Below, in pieces: positions 44,276-52,442 of a stretch of 64,000 nt of DNA. Position 1 is the stretch's first letter; the number at the start of each line of letters is the position of its first letter. The translations under genes and the position numbers were made by a program. The stretch is from Candidatus Hinthialibacter antarcticus (GTDB lineage: Bacteria > Hinthialibacterota > Hinthialibacteria > Hinthialibacterales > Hinthialibacteraceae): positions 1 through 64,000 of the forward strand of contig JAVCCE010000075.1 of NCBI GenBank assembly GCA_030765645.1. Direction: 5' to 3'. The notes beneath the pieces were generated by a model, which saw nothing but the letters and a program-made list of their open reading frames with translations, made no database searches and had not been told where the DNA came from.

Positions 44276-44472
44276 GTGAGGCCTCCTGTGGGGTTCTAAA
44301 TAGATAGTTCATTTTGCAGTATCGCCCCGCTGACTTCAAGGCGACGACGTAAAATGTATTCATATAGAAACGCGATTCAAACTCCATTGAACAAATGCCT
44401 TGTCGATTTTTGACTCTGTGTCACAATAGAAATTAGATGAAGTATGAACGCTATCCATTAACGATTGAGAAA

Positions 44473-45342
44473 ATGATAAAACAACTCTACTTGTCCATTT
44501 TATTTGCGCTGGTCTCATTCCCGGTTGTCGCCAAACCGCAATATGTCGCGACCATTCAACCGCTTGCGTCTGTTCTTAAGCAAATCGTTGGTGAGCAAGC
44601 CGACGTGGACCGCTTATTGCCGGGCGGGGCGTCGCCTCATACCTATGAACCTCGCCCGTCTGATATGAAGAAAGCGCATAATGCGCTTGCGTTGTTTTTT
44701 GTCTCAAATGAATTAGACGGCTGGGCCAAGCGCCTGACCACAAAACCCGCAATTCAAGCGATTGACTATTTACCAAAATCATTTCAATTGGAACCTCTCG
44801 AAGAAGATCATCACGACCATGACCACGATCATGGCGTTGTTGATCCTCACTTTTGGCTAGACCCGCTTTCCGTCAAAGCCGTAGTCCCCGGATTATTAAA
44901 AGCGCTGCAACAATGCGAGACGGAACTCAAGCCGGAATATACGACGCAGTCGGAGCAACTGATCGCTGAACTCGACTCGCTTCACCAATGGATCGAGAAA
45001 ACGCTGGCGCCGCTACAAGGCAAATCGGTCTTGCTGACGCATTCGGCATTTCAGTATTATTTGAAGCGCTATGGAATCAAAATCGCTGGCGTGATTGAAG
45101 CCTCGCCCGGCAAGACGCCCTCGCCGAAACGTATCAAGCAACTCATTGACTTGGTGAGAGAGCAGGACGTCTCTGCGATCCTGACTGAACCTCAACTGTC
45201 CAATAGTCCCGCGCGGGTATTAGCGGAATCGGTCGGCGTGAAATTAATAGAAGTTGATCCCTTAGGCGGAGTCGAAGGGCGCCTCACCTATCAGGACCTT
45301 CTTCGTTACAATACGAAAAAACTGCTTGAGGCGTTGCAATGA
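44473..45342 (+). CDS. Zinc/manganese ABC transporter substrate-binding lipoprotein-family protein (ZnuA-like)
   Basis: 289 residues from the ATG that gives a signal peptide (QLYLSILFALVSFPVVAK); a start at 44437 adds 12 residues before it. The cluster A-1 fold shows TIQPLASVLKQIVGEQADV, GGASPHTYEPRPSD, and VDPHFWLDP. A short His/Asp-rich loop (DHHDHDHDHG) near residue 115 is typical of zinc-specific ZnuA. No lipobox Cys is seen, so it is periplasmic. The stop overlaps the ATPase gene by ATGA. Confidence 0.87.
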   Translation: MIKQLYLSILFALVSFPVVAKPQYVATIQPLASVLKQIVGEQADVDRLLPGGASPHTYEPRPSDMKKAHNALALFFVSNELDGWAKRLTTKPAIQAIDYLPKSFQLEPLEEDHHDHDHDHGVVDPHFWLDPLSVKAVVPGLLKALQQCETELKPEYTTQSEQLIAELDSLHQWIEKTLAPLQGKSVLLTHSAFQYYLKRYGIKIAGVIEASPGKTPSPKRIKQLIDLVREQDVSAILTEPQLSNSPARVLAESVGVKLIEVDPLGGVEGRLTYQDLLRYNTKKLLEALQ

Positions 45343-46082
45343 ATGGCCCTGCCATCGAAGCGAACGGCTTGACCGTACGTTTCGGAGATTACATCGCGCT
45401 GGATGCGCTGTCGGTTACGGTTCCCGAATCGGCGTTTGTTGCGGTGCTCGGCCCCAATGGCGCGGGCAAGTCGACCTTTCTCAAAGCGTGTTTGGGATTA
45501 CTCCAACCCATTCAAGGTTCCTTAAAAATCTTTAATCAATCGCCTGAAACCTTTCCTGCAGAACGCTTGGGGTACGTCCCTCAGATCAAGACGCTGGACC
45601 GTACCTTTCCCGCATTGGCGATGGAACTGGTTGCGACTGGCGTCAGCTGCACGTGGCCGGGGCGGTTGCGCGGCGAAAAAAAAGACAAAGTGTTTCATGC
45701 GTTAGAACAAGTGGGCGTCGGCCATTTGGCGACGCGCTCGCTCAGCCGCTTGTCGGGCGGGGAACTGCAACGCATTTACCTCGCGCGCGGTTTGATTCGC
45801 GAGCCGCGTTTGGTGTTGTTAGATGAACCCGCAACCGGAATCGACCCGGCGGGCGAGCAGGACATGTTTCGCGTACTTGAAAGTTATCAATCCAGAAGCA
45901 AGGCGACGATCTTGATGATTACCCATGACTGGCACACCGCCGTTCACCACGCCAGTCATATTTTGGTCTTGAACCGCAAAGCAATCGGGTTTGGCGAGTC
46001 GTCGCCTGAACTGGCTGACGCGCTGTCGCGCGAGGCGTTCGGGCATATCGGCCATAACCACCCCTACGAGAGGCATTCTTAA
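45339..46082 (+). CDS. Metal ABC transporter ATP-binding protein (ZnuC-like)
   Basis: 247 residues. Walker A GPNGAGKST, signature LSGGELQRIYLARGLI, Walker B LVLLDEPATGID, and switch His in MITHDWH are all intact. It powers uptake by the ZnuA-like binding protein and the permease, whose gene begins directly after its stop codon. It is part of a three-gene operon with no regulator beside it. Confidence 0.9.
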   Translation: MNGPAIEANGLTVRFGDYIALDALSVTVPESAFVAVLGPNGAGKSTFLKACLGLLQPIQGSLKIFNQSPETFPAERLGYVPQIKTLDRTFPALAMELVATGVSCTWPGRLRGEKKDKVFHALEQVGVGHLATRSLSRLSGGELQRIYLARGLIREPRLVLLDEPATGIDPAGEQDMFRVLESYQSRSKATILMITHDWHTAVHHASHILVLNRKAIGFGESSPELADALSREAFGHIGHNHPYERHS

Positions 46083-46886
46083 ATGTGGGATGCGCTTAGC
46101 CTTCCCTTTATGCAGCGCGCACTGGTCGCGGGCTTTCTGGTCGGCGCCTTGGCGAGTTATTTCGGCGTCTTTATTATTCAGCGCCGCTTGAGTTTCATGG
46201 GCAACGGGCTTGCTCACGCCGCGTTTGGCGGGGTGGCGCTTGGCGTGTTGTTGGGCGTGACGCCGTTGTGGGCGGCGCTGCCGTTTACGGTCGCGGCGGC
46301 GGTGGGCATCACCTGGGTCCGTGATAAAACCGAACTCGGCGGCGATACTGTCGTCGGAATCTTTTTCGCTTTAACGATGGCGCTGGGGATCATCTTTCTT
46401 GCATTAAAACGCGATTACGCCGTCGAAGCGCACACGTTTCTATTTGGATCGATTCTGGCAGTTACGAATACTGACTTGCTGATTACATCGCTGTTATGCT
46501 GTCTTACGCTTGCGATCTGGCCGATCTGGCGGCGCTGGGCGTACGCGACCTTCGATAGGGAACTGGCGCTGACGGATCGCATCCAAGTGAGCCGCGACGA
46601 CTATTGGCTTTCAATCCTGGTTGCATTGACCGTCGTGGTTTGCGTCAAGATGGTGGGGGTGGTATTGATCGCCGCGTTTTTGGTGATCCCCGCCGCGACC
46701 GCGCGATTGTTGGCGCGCACGTTTTTTCAGATGACTTGGCTCTCTGTCGCGCTTGGTTCAAGCAGCGCCGTTGCGGGACTCTTGCTTTCCTATGAACTCG
46801 ACCTGCCCAGCGGCGCGGTGATTGTGTTGTTGCAATCCGCGTTATTCTTCGGGGCCTTCTGCGTACGAAAATTCTTTAATTCCTAA
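46083..46886 (+). CDS. Metal ABC transporter permease (ZnuB-like)
   Basis: 267 residues with seven to eight membrane segments. Family motifs include VGALASYFGVFIIQRRLSFM, NGLAHAAFGGVALGVLLG and VKMVGVVLIAAFLVIPAATA. The ATG directly follows the stop of the ATPase gene. It forms the membrane channel of the transporter. Two copies of the dispersed hairpin repeat lie just downstream and may end or stabilise the transcript. Confidence 0.9.
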   Translation: MWDALSLPFMQRALVAGFLVGALASYFGVFIIQRRLSFMGNGLAHAAFGGVALGVLLGVTPLWAALPFTVAAAVGITWVRDKTELGGDTVVGIFFALTMALGIIFLALKRDYAVEAHTFLFGSILAVTNTDLLITSLLCCLTLAIWPIWRRWAYATFDRELALTDRIQVSRDDYWLSILVALTVVVCVKMVGVVLIAAFLVIPAATARLLARTFFQMTWLSVALGSSSAVAGLLLSYELDLPSGAVIVLLQSALFFGAFCVRKFFNS

Positions 46887-46913
46887 GAGAATTGTAGGGT
46901 GATTTATCAAACA

Positions 46914-46997
46914 AGGGCGTGGGTGCGTCTCTCTTCGCTTCGGTGCGGGCTTGTCGCCCTTTTTGCACAGGCGCTCACAGAGACGCACCCACGCCCT
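46914..46997 (-). repeat. 84-nt dispersed hairpin repeat, copy T1
   Basis: On the minus strand it reads with arms AGGGCGTGGGTGCGTCTCT and AGAGACGCACCCACGCCCT, a perfect 19-bp stem. The core has GAGCGCCTGTGC, an inner GGGC-GACAA-GCCC hairpin flanked by GTGC/GCAC, and CGAAGCGA. The core matches copies R1 and R2, while the stem differs from them with pairing kept. Confidence 0.88.
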
Positions 46998-47084
46998 GAT
47001 TGCGTTAGCGGGTCGGTGGGGCATGGTTGGTCGGATGGGCTTCGCGAAGCAGTAGTTGATTTTTAAAGCGTTGCATGTGAGTAA

Positions 47085-47168
47085 AAGGCGTGGGTACATC
47101 TCTCTTCGCCTCGGTGCGGGCTTGCCGCCCTTTTTGCACAGGCGCTGACAGAGACGCACCTACGCCCT
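47085..47168 (-). repeat. 84-nt dispersed hairpin repeat, copy T2
   Basis: It lies 171 bp after T1 in the same orientation. The core is nearly identical to T1 (AGCGCCTGTGC, GGGC-GGCAA-GCCC, GCACCGA). The outer stem has several changes that mostly turn G-C pairs into G-T pairs, so folding is kept. Confidence 0.87.
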
Positions 47169-47272
47169 TGTTACGTTAGCGGGTCGGCGAACCATTCTCC
47201 ACTCCCCAAATCAGGTTTCTATGGTCATAATGGAAAGGCTTGAGCTTTCCTAAAAGGAGACGTTATCGTCTA

Positions 47273-48046
47273 ATGATGATTCGCTATAGAGAAATTTTCC
47301 GCCGATTGAATGTGCTGTGGTTTTTGCTGGCGGTATTGACTATTTTTTCGTGCGCCAACGATTTGTCGAAAGACCGCAACTATGGGGTGGTGGAAATGTT
47401 CCACGGGCAACCGTTGCCCGCCCGTCAAATCCCCCGGTCGGTATTGGGGTCTTCGCCAAGCGGTCCGTTTGACTCTCATATTTTGCGCGGCGTGTTAATC
47501 ATGGACAGCGGGGCTGATTATCCAGGCCAAACGGGCATGACTTACCTCGCAGAGTTGTTAGAGCGATACAACTTTGACAAGCGCGGCGATTTGCCGGTGC
47601 ATTATTTCATTGATACGGACGGGATTACTTATGCGGGGCGCCAGTACATCACTCCCGCGTTAATTTATGAGGGCGACGCTTTCACTAAGCGCAAGGTCGA
47701 ATTGCCCAATCGGGAAGACCTGATCCGCGCGCGCATGGCGCGTCACTCGGCAGACCATTTAGATTTAGACGGCTACCTGGTCATCATGTTGTTAGGCGAT
47801 TACGATGAGCGGCTGGTTTCCAAAGTGCAAGAGAAAGCGCTGTTTCAATTGATTGCCCATCAGCTCTTTCAACACCAGTTGCCGCGTGAATCCATTACCT
47901 TGCTGAGTTCCTTGCATCCCGAAACCAACAACCCGGGTTTTTACTTGAAAAATTACTTGAACTGGTCTACGTTGGAACAGAATTTACCGCCGCCTCCTGC
48001 GAAGCATCCATTTCTAATTAAGCCATCGAGTCCAAGCGGCCGTTAA
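47273..48046 (+). CDS. Lipoprotein with degraded N-acetylmuramoyl-L-alanine amidase (PGRP) fold
   Basis: 257 residues from the ATG after AAAAGGAGACG; a TTG 11 codons earlier precedes that site. A hydrophobic signal (LNVLWFLLAVLTIFSC) ends at a Cys, a weak lipobox. The amidase_2/PGRP pattern is suggested by LPVHYFIDTDGITYAGRQ, YLVIMLLGDYDE and ALFQLIAHQLF. Active amidases have His-His near the first strand; here the segment is GVLIMDSGAD, so a zinc ligand is missing. It may bind rather than cut peptidoglycan. The next gene starts 26 bp later on the same strand. Confidence 0.55.
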   Translation: MMIRYREIFRRLNVLWFLLAVLTIFSCANDLSKDRNYGVVEMFHGQPLPARQIPRSVLGSSPSGPFDSHILRGVLIMDSGADYPGQTGMTYLAELLERYNFDKRGDLPVHYFIDTDGITYAGRQYITPALIYEGDAFTKRKVELPNREDLIRARMARHSADHLDLDGYLVIMLLGDYDERLVSKVQEKALFQLIAHQLFQHQLPRESITLLSSLHPETNNPGFYLKNYLNWSTLEQNLPPPPAKHPFLIKPSSPSGR

Positions 48047-48072
48047 TCGTCAAACCATTACGGAGAGCACAC

Positions 48073-49671
48073 ATGCAACGAGTTACCTTTCTGGCGCTTT
48101 ATGATGAGTATTGTCTTGGCGTACGCTATATGTCGTCCATTCTCAAAGAAGCGGGACATGACGTAAAAATCATCGTCCACCACGGCGTTGAATACATTTC
48201 ACCGATGGAAGTGCCGCCGCCCGAAGAGCAGGAAGAAGGCGGCTATTACAGCATGTGCACCTATATCACCGGTCAGGAAATGGACCTGCTGCTCAAAGAA
48301 CTGGCGGAGCAAGACCCCTCGCTGGTGGGCATCTCGTTTACCTCGATCAGTTTTGGATTGGCGCAGTTTGTCACCGCGCACATCAAAGCGGCCATGCCGC
48401 ACGTTAAAGTGATCTGGGGCGGCGTCGATTCAACCGTCAACGCCAACGAGAACATACAATACACCGACATGATCTGCATGGGCGAAGGCGAATATCCCAT
48501 CCGCAATCTTGTCAATGCGATGGACAACGGCGGCGACGTCGATCATATTCCCAGTATCTGGGTGAAGAAGCCGGATGGTCAAATCATCCGTAATGCGTCG
48601 CAAAAGTTAGAGCAGAATCTGGATAACTATCCGTTCCCTGACTTTGAACTCGAAGACAAGATCGTTATTCACGACAATAAGATTTACCCTTCGCCCTTTC
48701 CGCCCAAGAGCCATTTATACACCAACTTTATCGTCATGACGGCGCGCGGGTGTCCGTTTACCTGCACCTATTGTTGCAGCGGTCACGACGATGTGATTTA
48801 TAAGGGCGACCGCTTCTTGCGGCGCCGTTCGCCGGAAAACGTGGTTGATGAACTACGCTATCGCGTTCGCACCTGGCCTTGGACGATCGAGCGTATCGAA
48901 TTTTACGATGACGTGCTGCCGCTCAATAAACGCTGGGTCAATGAATTCGGCCCGCGCTACGCGACCGAAGTTGCGTTGCCGTTCTTTGGCTATACCCACC
49001 CCAACGTCGGCGACCCCGAACTGTTGGCGCCGTTGGGCGAGGCGGGGCTGAGTTACATCATCATGGGGATCCAATCCGGCAGTGAGCGTACGCAGCGCGA
49101 GTATTACGACCGTCGCCATCCCAAAGAACAAACCATTCAGACCATCAGAAACATTCAAGCAATCGGCGCCAAGGTGTTAGTCGATTTTATCGGTTATAAC
49201 CCGCTGGAACGCGAAGAAGATAACCTCGAAACGCTGGATTTGATTCTCGATCTGCCTCAGCCGGTCGGCATTATCAAGATTAATCCGATGGCGTTTTATG
49301 ATAACTACAAAATTTTCCACACCGCGCACAAGGAAAACATCATCGACCAGTTGGAGCGTCCCAAGGGCGTCCACGCATTGCAGGCTTTGCCCAACCCGTA
49401 CTTCGTCTTCTGGGAAATGATTCACACGCTTGGTCACTTCGACCAGATGAATCGGCAAGACATGATGACGCTGGTGGGCGACCAACATCTTCGTAAAAGC
49501 CCGGCGCCATTAGAAAAATTTGTGGATGCGCTTTACTCCGCTACCTATCAGGACGGCAATCCGGTTGTGCGCAAAGACGAGTACATTCAACAATTGCGCT
49601 TCCGCATCCATCAACTCGAAGACAACTCGATGTATAAGGCCTTTCGCAAGATCAAGCGCTTGGTTGCGTAG
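48073..49671 (+). CDS. B12-binding radical SAM protein
   Basis: 532 residues; GGAGAG before the ATG. The N-terminal cobalamin-binding-like domain begins YCLGVRYMSSILKEAGHDV and shows VGISFTSISFG and WGGVDST. The radical SAM iron-sulfur motif is Cys227, Cys231, Cys234 in GCPFTCTYC, followed by EFYDDVLPLNKRW and IMGIQSGSERTQ. Class B family members methylate unactivated carbons or catalyse rearrangements, for example in hopanoid, antibiotic or chlorophyll pathways. The B12 part has no clear DxHxxG, as is common in this class. The substrate is unknown. Confidence 0.87.
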   Translation: MQRVTFLALYDEYCLGVRYMSSILKEAGHDVKIIVHHGVEYISPMEVPPPEEQEEGGYYSMCTYITGQEMDLLLKELAEQDPSLVGISFTSISFGLAQFVTAHIKAAMPHVKVIWGGVDSTVNANENIQYTDMICMGEGEYPIRNLVNAMDNGGDVDHIPSIWVKKPDGQIIRNASQKLEQNLDNYPFPDFELEDKIVIHDNKIYPSPFPPKSHLYTNFIVMTARGCPFTCTYCCSGHDDVIYKGDRFLRRRSPENVVDELRYRVRTWPWTIERIEFYDDVLPLNKRWVNEFGPRYATEVALPFFGYTHPNVGDPELLAPLGEAGLSYIIMGIQSGSERTQREYYDRRHPKEQTIQTIRNIQAIGAKVLVDFIGYNPLEREEDNLETLDLILDLPQPVGIIKINPMAFYDNYKIFHTAHKENIIDQLERPKGVHALQALPNPYFVFWEMIHTLGHFDQMNRQDMMTLVGDQHLRKSPAPLEKFVDALYSATYQDGNPVVRKDEYIQQLRFRIHQLEDNSMYKAFRKIKRLVA

Positions 49672-49690
49672 GTTTTGTTTCCATACCAAT

Positions 49691-49726
49691 AAAAAAGCCC
49701 GGAGCGATTCACGCTCCGGGCTTTTT
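49691..49726. terminator. Bidirectional terminator between radical SAM gene and ribF
   Basis: A perfect 10-bp stem (GCCCGGAGCG and CGCTCCGGGC) around ATTCA is flanked by AAAAAA and TTTTT, so it can stop transcription in both directions. Confidence 0.9.
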
Positions 49727-49762
49727 GTTAATTAAATAAAATTTACTTATTGATTCTACTCT

Positions 49763-50707
49763 TTAATTGTTGTTTATGATCCATTGACGGAATGCGGCGA
49801 TATCAGCGTGGATTTGCGTAATCAATTGTTGAGGGCCGTCAAACTTTTGCTCGGCCCGAATATTCATCAACACATCGACAATCAGATATTCATTATACAA
49901 ATCATCGTTAAAATCTAGCAAATGGATTTCAACCGTGCGTTGCGGGGTGTCTTTGAAGGTCGGTACCACTCCAATATTCATCACGCCCCATACCGGCTCT
50001 GCGTCAAACTGATTTCTCATTACGCGGACGCCGTACACGCCGTTAGGCGGCAGCAGTTGGTTGCTGTAATCAATATTCGCCGTTGGGAAGCCAATCGAGC
50101 GTCCTCGAAGATCGCCCTGAACCACGCTGCCCGCAATCTGCACTGTGTGGCCCAATAAATCCGCCGAATGGTCGAGGTCGCCGTTTTTGACTGACTGGCG
50201 GATACGGCTGCTGCTGATGGGTTCGTTGTTGTGAGACATGGGTTCAATGATCGTAACGTGCTCAAACGCAGCTGGTGTTTTCTGTTTTAGCGCTTCCGGC
50301 GTACCTTCGCGGTTGCGTCCAAAAGTGAAATTGAACCCGATCACGATTTCTCGCGCATGAAAACAATCAATCAACGATTGTTGAATAAATTGCTCCGCGC
50401 GGGTCTGGCTGAGTTCTTTTGTAAACGGGACAGCGACCAGATAGTCGGGCGCCAGCGTTTCGATCCATCGTTTTTTGAGCGCATAGGGCGTCAGTAATGG
50501 AGTGGGCGCGTTTGGTTGCAACACATCGCTGGGATGGTTTTGAAAGGTGAAGACGACGGAGACGCCGCCGCGTTGTTTGGCGCGTTCGCAGCAGGTTTGG
50601 ATAATGCGCTGATGGGCGCGATGGACGCCGTCAAAAAAACCCAGTGCGCATACCACGCCGTCGCTGGGTTGAAACGGGCAATTCGCTATCGTTGTCAGTT
50701 CAATCAT
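49763..50707 (-). CDS. ribF: Bifunctional riboflavin kinase / FMN adenylyltransferase
   Basis: 314 residues. The N-terminal adenylyltransferase part has ALGFFDGVHRAHQRII and IGFNFTFGRNREG; SSSRIRQSVKNGD is the usual ISS-type motif. The C-terminal riboflavin kinase part has GRSIGFPTANIDY and VYGVRV. It converts riboflavin to FMN and FAD. It is the last gene of rseP-proS-ribF, 10 bp after proS. Confidence 0.95.
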   Translation of the reverse strand: MIELTTIANCPFQPSDGVVCALGFFDGVHRAHQRIIQTCCERAKQRGGVSVVFTFQNHPSDVLQPNAPTPLLTPYALKKRWIETLAPDYLVAVPFTKELSQTRAEQFIQQSLIDCFHAREIVIGFNFTFGRNREGTPEALKQKTPAAFEHVTIIEPMSHNNEPISSSRIRQSVKNGDLDHSADLLGHTVQIAGSVVQGDLRGRSIGFPTANIDYSNQLLPPNGVYGVRVMRNQFDAEPVWGVMNIGVVPTFKDTPQRTVEIHLLDFNDDLYNEYLIVDVLMNIRAEQKFDGPQQLITQIHADIAAFRQWIINNN

Positions 50708-50717
50708 GCGGGCGGCG

Positions 50718-52442
50718 TCAGGGGCGCAGGCGTTCCATCTCTTGGTTATATAAAGTCTGAATATGGGCGACGGCCTGGTCGGGCGCGATCAACTCTTTTT
50801 CTAATACGCTGCGTTGAACGAACTCAACTTGACCGTTTGCAAGCGACTTTTCACCGACCACGATCCGGTAGGGAAGCCCCATCAAATCGGAATCTTTGAA
50901 TTTTACGCCGGGGCGTTCGTTGCGGTCGTCAACCAACACTTCGAATCCCGCTTGCGTGAGTTGTTGTTCCAAATCGTTCGCTGCTTGGGTGACGGTTTCG
51001 CTCTTGGGCGACAAGTTCAAAATATGCACATGAAACGGCGCGGTCGAAACGGGCCATACGATGCCGTTATCGTCGGCGTTTTCTTCAAGCACGGCGGCCA
51101 ACGTACGGCTGACGCCAATGCCGTAGCATCCCATCACCATCGGCTTGCGGCTGCCGTCTTCATCGGTGAATTGGGCGTGCAGCGCTTCGCTGTACTTGGT
51201 TCCCAAAATAAAAACGTGCCCCACTTCGATGCCCATTGCCATGCTGAGTTTGCCCTGGCTGCATTTGGGGCAGACGTCATCCGGGTTTGCGAGGCGTAAA
51301 TCCACCCAATGGTCAACTTTGTAATCGCGGTCGAGAACGACATTTTGAAGGTGGTAGTCGCCTTTGTTGGCGCCAGTGGTTCCCGCGCCGATAGAGCGTA
51401 CGGAATAATCGGCGTAAATCTTAACGCCTTTGAGACCCGCTGGGCCTGCGAAGCCGACTGGCGCACCGGTGACTTTTTGAATGATTTCCGGTTCGGCGAG
51501 TTCAACTTGCTTGCCGATGGCTTTCGCGACTTTGATTTCGTTTACGGTGTGGTCGCCGCGTAGCAAGACGACGAACGGCCCGTCTTCCGACGTGAAGATC
51601 ATGGTCTTAATCATCTTGTCGGGCGTGGTTTTCAAAAATGCGGAGACGTCTTCAATGGTGCGTTGCTCCGGCGTATGGACTTCTTCCATCGCGGGGGCGC
51701 CGTCGTCAGAAACGGCGTCCGGCGTTGCGCATTCCGTCAGTTCGCGGTTGGCGCGATAGTCGCAGTCGCTGCAACTGACAATTTCTGATTCGCCGATATC
51801 CGCCGGAACCATAAACTCATGCGAATGCGAACCGCCCATCACGCCGGTGTCGGCTTCGACGGGGACAGCGGTTAATCCACAACGATGGAAAATATTCGCA
51901 TAGGCGTCGTACATCGCCTTGTAGGATTTCTCTGCGCCCGCATCGTCGCAATCAAACGAGTAGGCGTCTTTCATAATGAACTCACGCGCGCGGACAATGC
52001 CGAATCGCGGGCGAATCTCATCGCGGAATTTGGTCTGTATCTGATAGAGGTTTTTCGGCAAGTCGCGATAGGATTGAATCTCATTCGCTGCCAGATTGGT
52101 GACGACCTCTTCGTGAGTTGGCCCTAGCACGAACTCGCGTTCGTTGCGGTCGCGCAGGCGCATCATTTCCGGCCCCATCAACTCAAAACGGCCCGAGTCT
52201 TTCCAGAGCGTATCGGGTTGCATACTGGGCATCAGCACTTCGATGGCGCCGGCGGCGTCCATCTCTTCACGAACAATTTGTTCGATCTTGCGTAAGGCGC
52301 GCCACCCCATCGGCAGGTAAATATAAAGGCCCGCCGCCAATTGGCGGACGAGGCCGGCGCGTAACATTAGAATATGGCTTTTGGCTTCTGCTTCTTTAGG
52401 CGCTTCGCGCAGAGTCGGGAAGAATCCAGATGATTGTTTCAT
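50718..52442 (-). CDS. proS: Prolyl-tRNA synthetase (bacterial type)
   Basis: 574 residues from the ATG at 52442, which overlaps the rseP stop (ATGA); a start at 52469 would add nine residues inside rseP. Class II motifs are visible: motif 2 in FRDEIRPRFGIVRAREFIMK and motif 3 in GCYGIGVSRTLAAVLEE. The editing insertion domain lies between about 225 and 400 (TPDKMIKTMIF, LRGDHTVNEIK). It charges tRNA-Pro and edits mischarged alanine. Confidence 0.96.
   Translation of the reverse strand: MKQSSGFFPTLREAPKEAEAKSHILMLRAGLVRQLAAGLYIYLPMGWRALRKIEQIVREEMDAAGAIEVLMPSMQPDTLWKDSGRFELMGPEMMRLRDRNEREFVLGPTHEEVVTNLAANEIQSYRDLPKNLYQIQTKFRDEIRPRFGIVRAREFIMKDAYSFDCDDAGAEKSYKAMYDAYANIFHRCGLTAVPVEADTGVMGGSHSHEFMVPADIGESEIVSCSDCDYRANRELTECATPDAVSDDGAPAMEEVHTPEQRTIEDVSAFLKTTPDKMIKTMIFTSEDGPFVVLLRGDHTVNEIKVAKAIGKQVELAEPEIIQKVTGAPVGFAGPAGLKGVKIYADYSVRSIGAGTTGANKGDYHLQNVVLDRDYKVDHWVDLRLANPDDVCPKCSQGKLSMAMGIEVGHVFILGTKYSEALHAQFTDEDGSRKPMVMGCYGIGVSRTLAAVLEENADDNGIVWPVSTAPFHVHILNLSPKSETVTQAANDLEQQLTQAGFEVLVDDRNERPGVKFKDSDLMGLPYRIVVGEKSLANGQVEFVQRSVLEKELIAPDQAVAHIQTLYNQEMERLRP

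Larger units (their letters stand above)
46887..47272. other. Non-coding gap with two hairpin repeats
   Basis: No gene is supported. The stretch carries two copies of the dispersed hairpin family with a 171-bp period. Both are followed by CGTTAGCGGGTCGG, and between them lies a 70-bp unique spacer. AAAAGGAGACG near 47253 is the ribosome-binding site of the next gene. Confidence 0.65.

Noticed and set aside
46914-47187. Tandem repeats as a short CRISPR array
   Set aside because: Only two units are present, the repeat is 84-103 bp with a long internal palindrome, the spacer is about 70 bp, and no cas gene is nearby.
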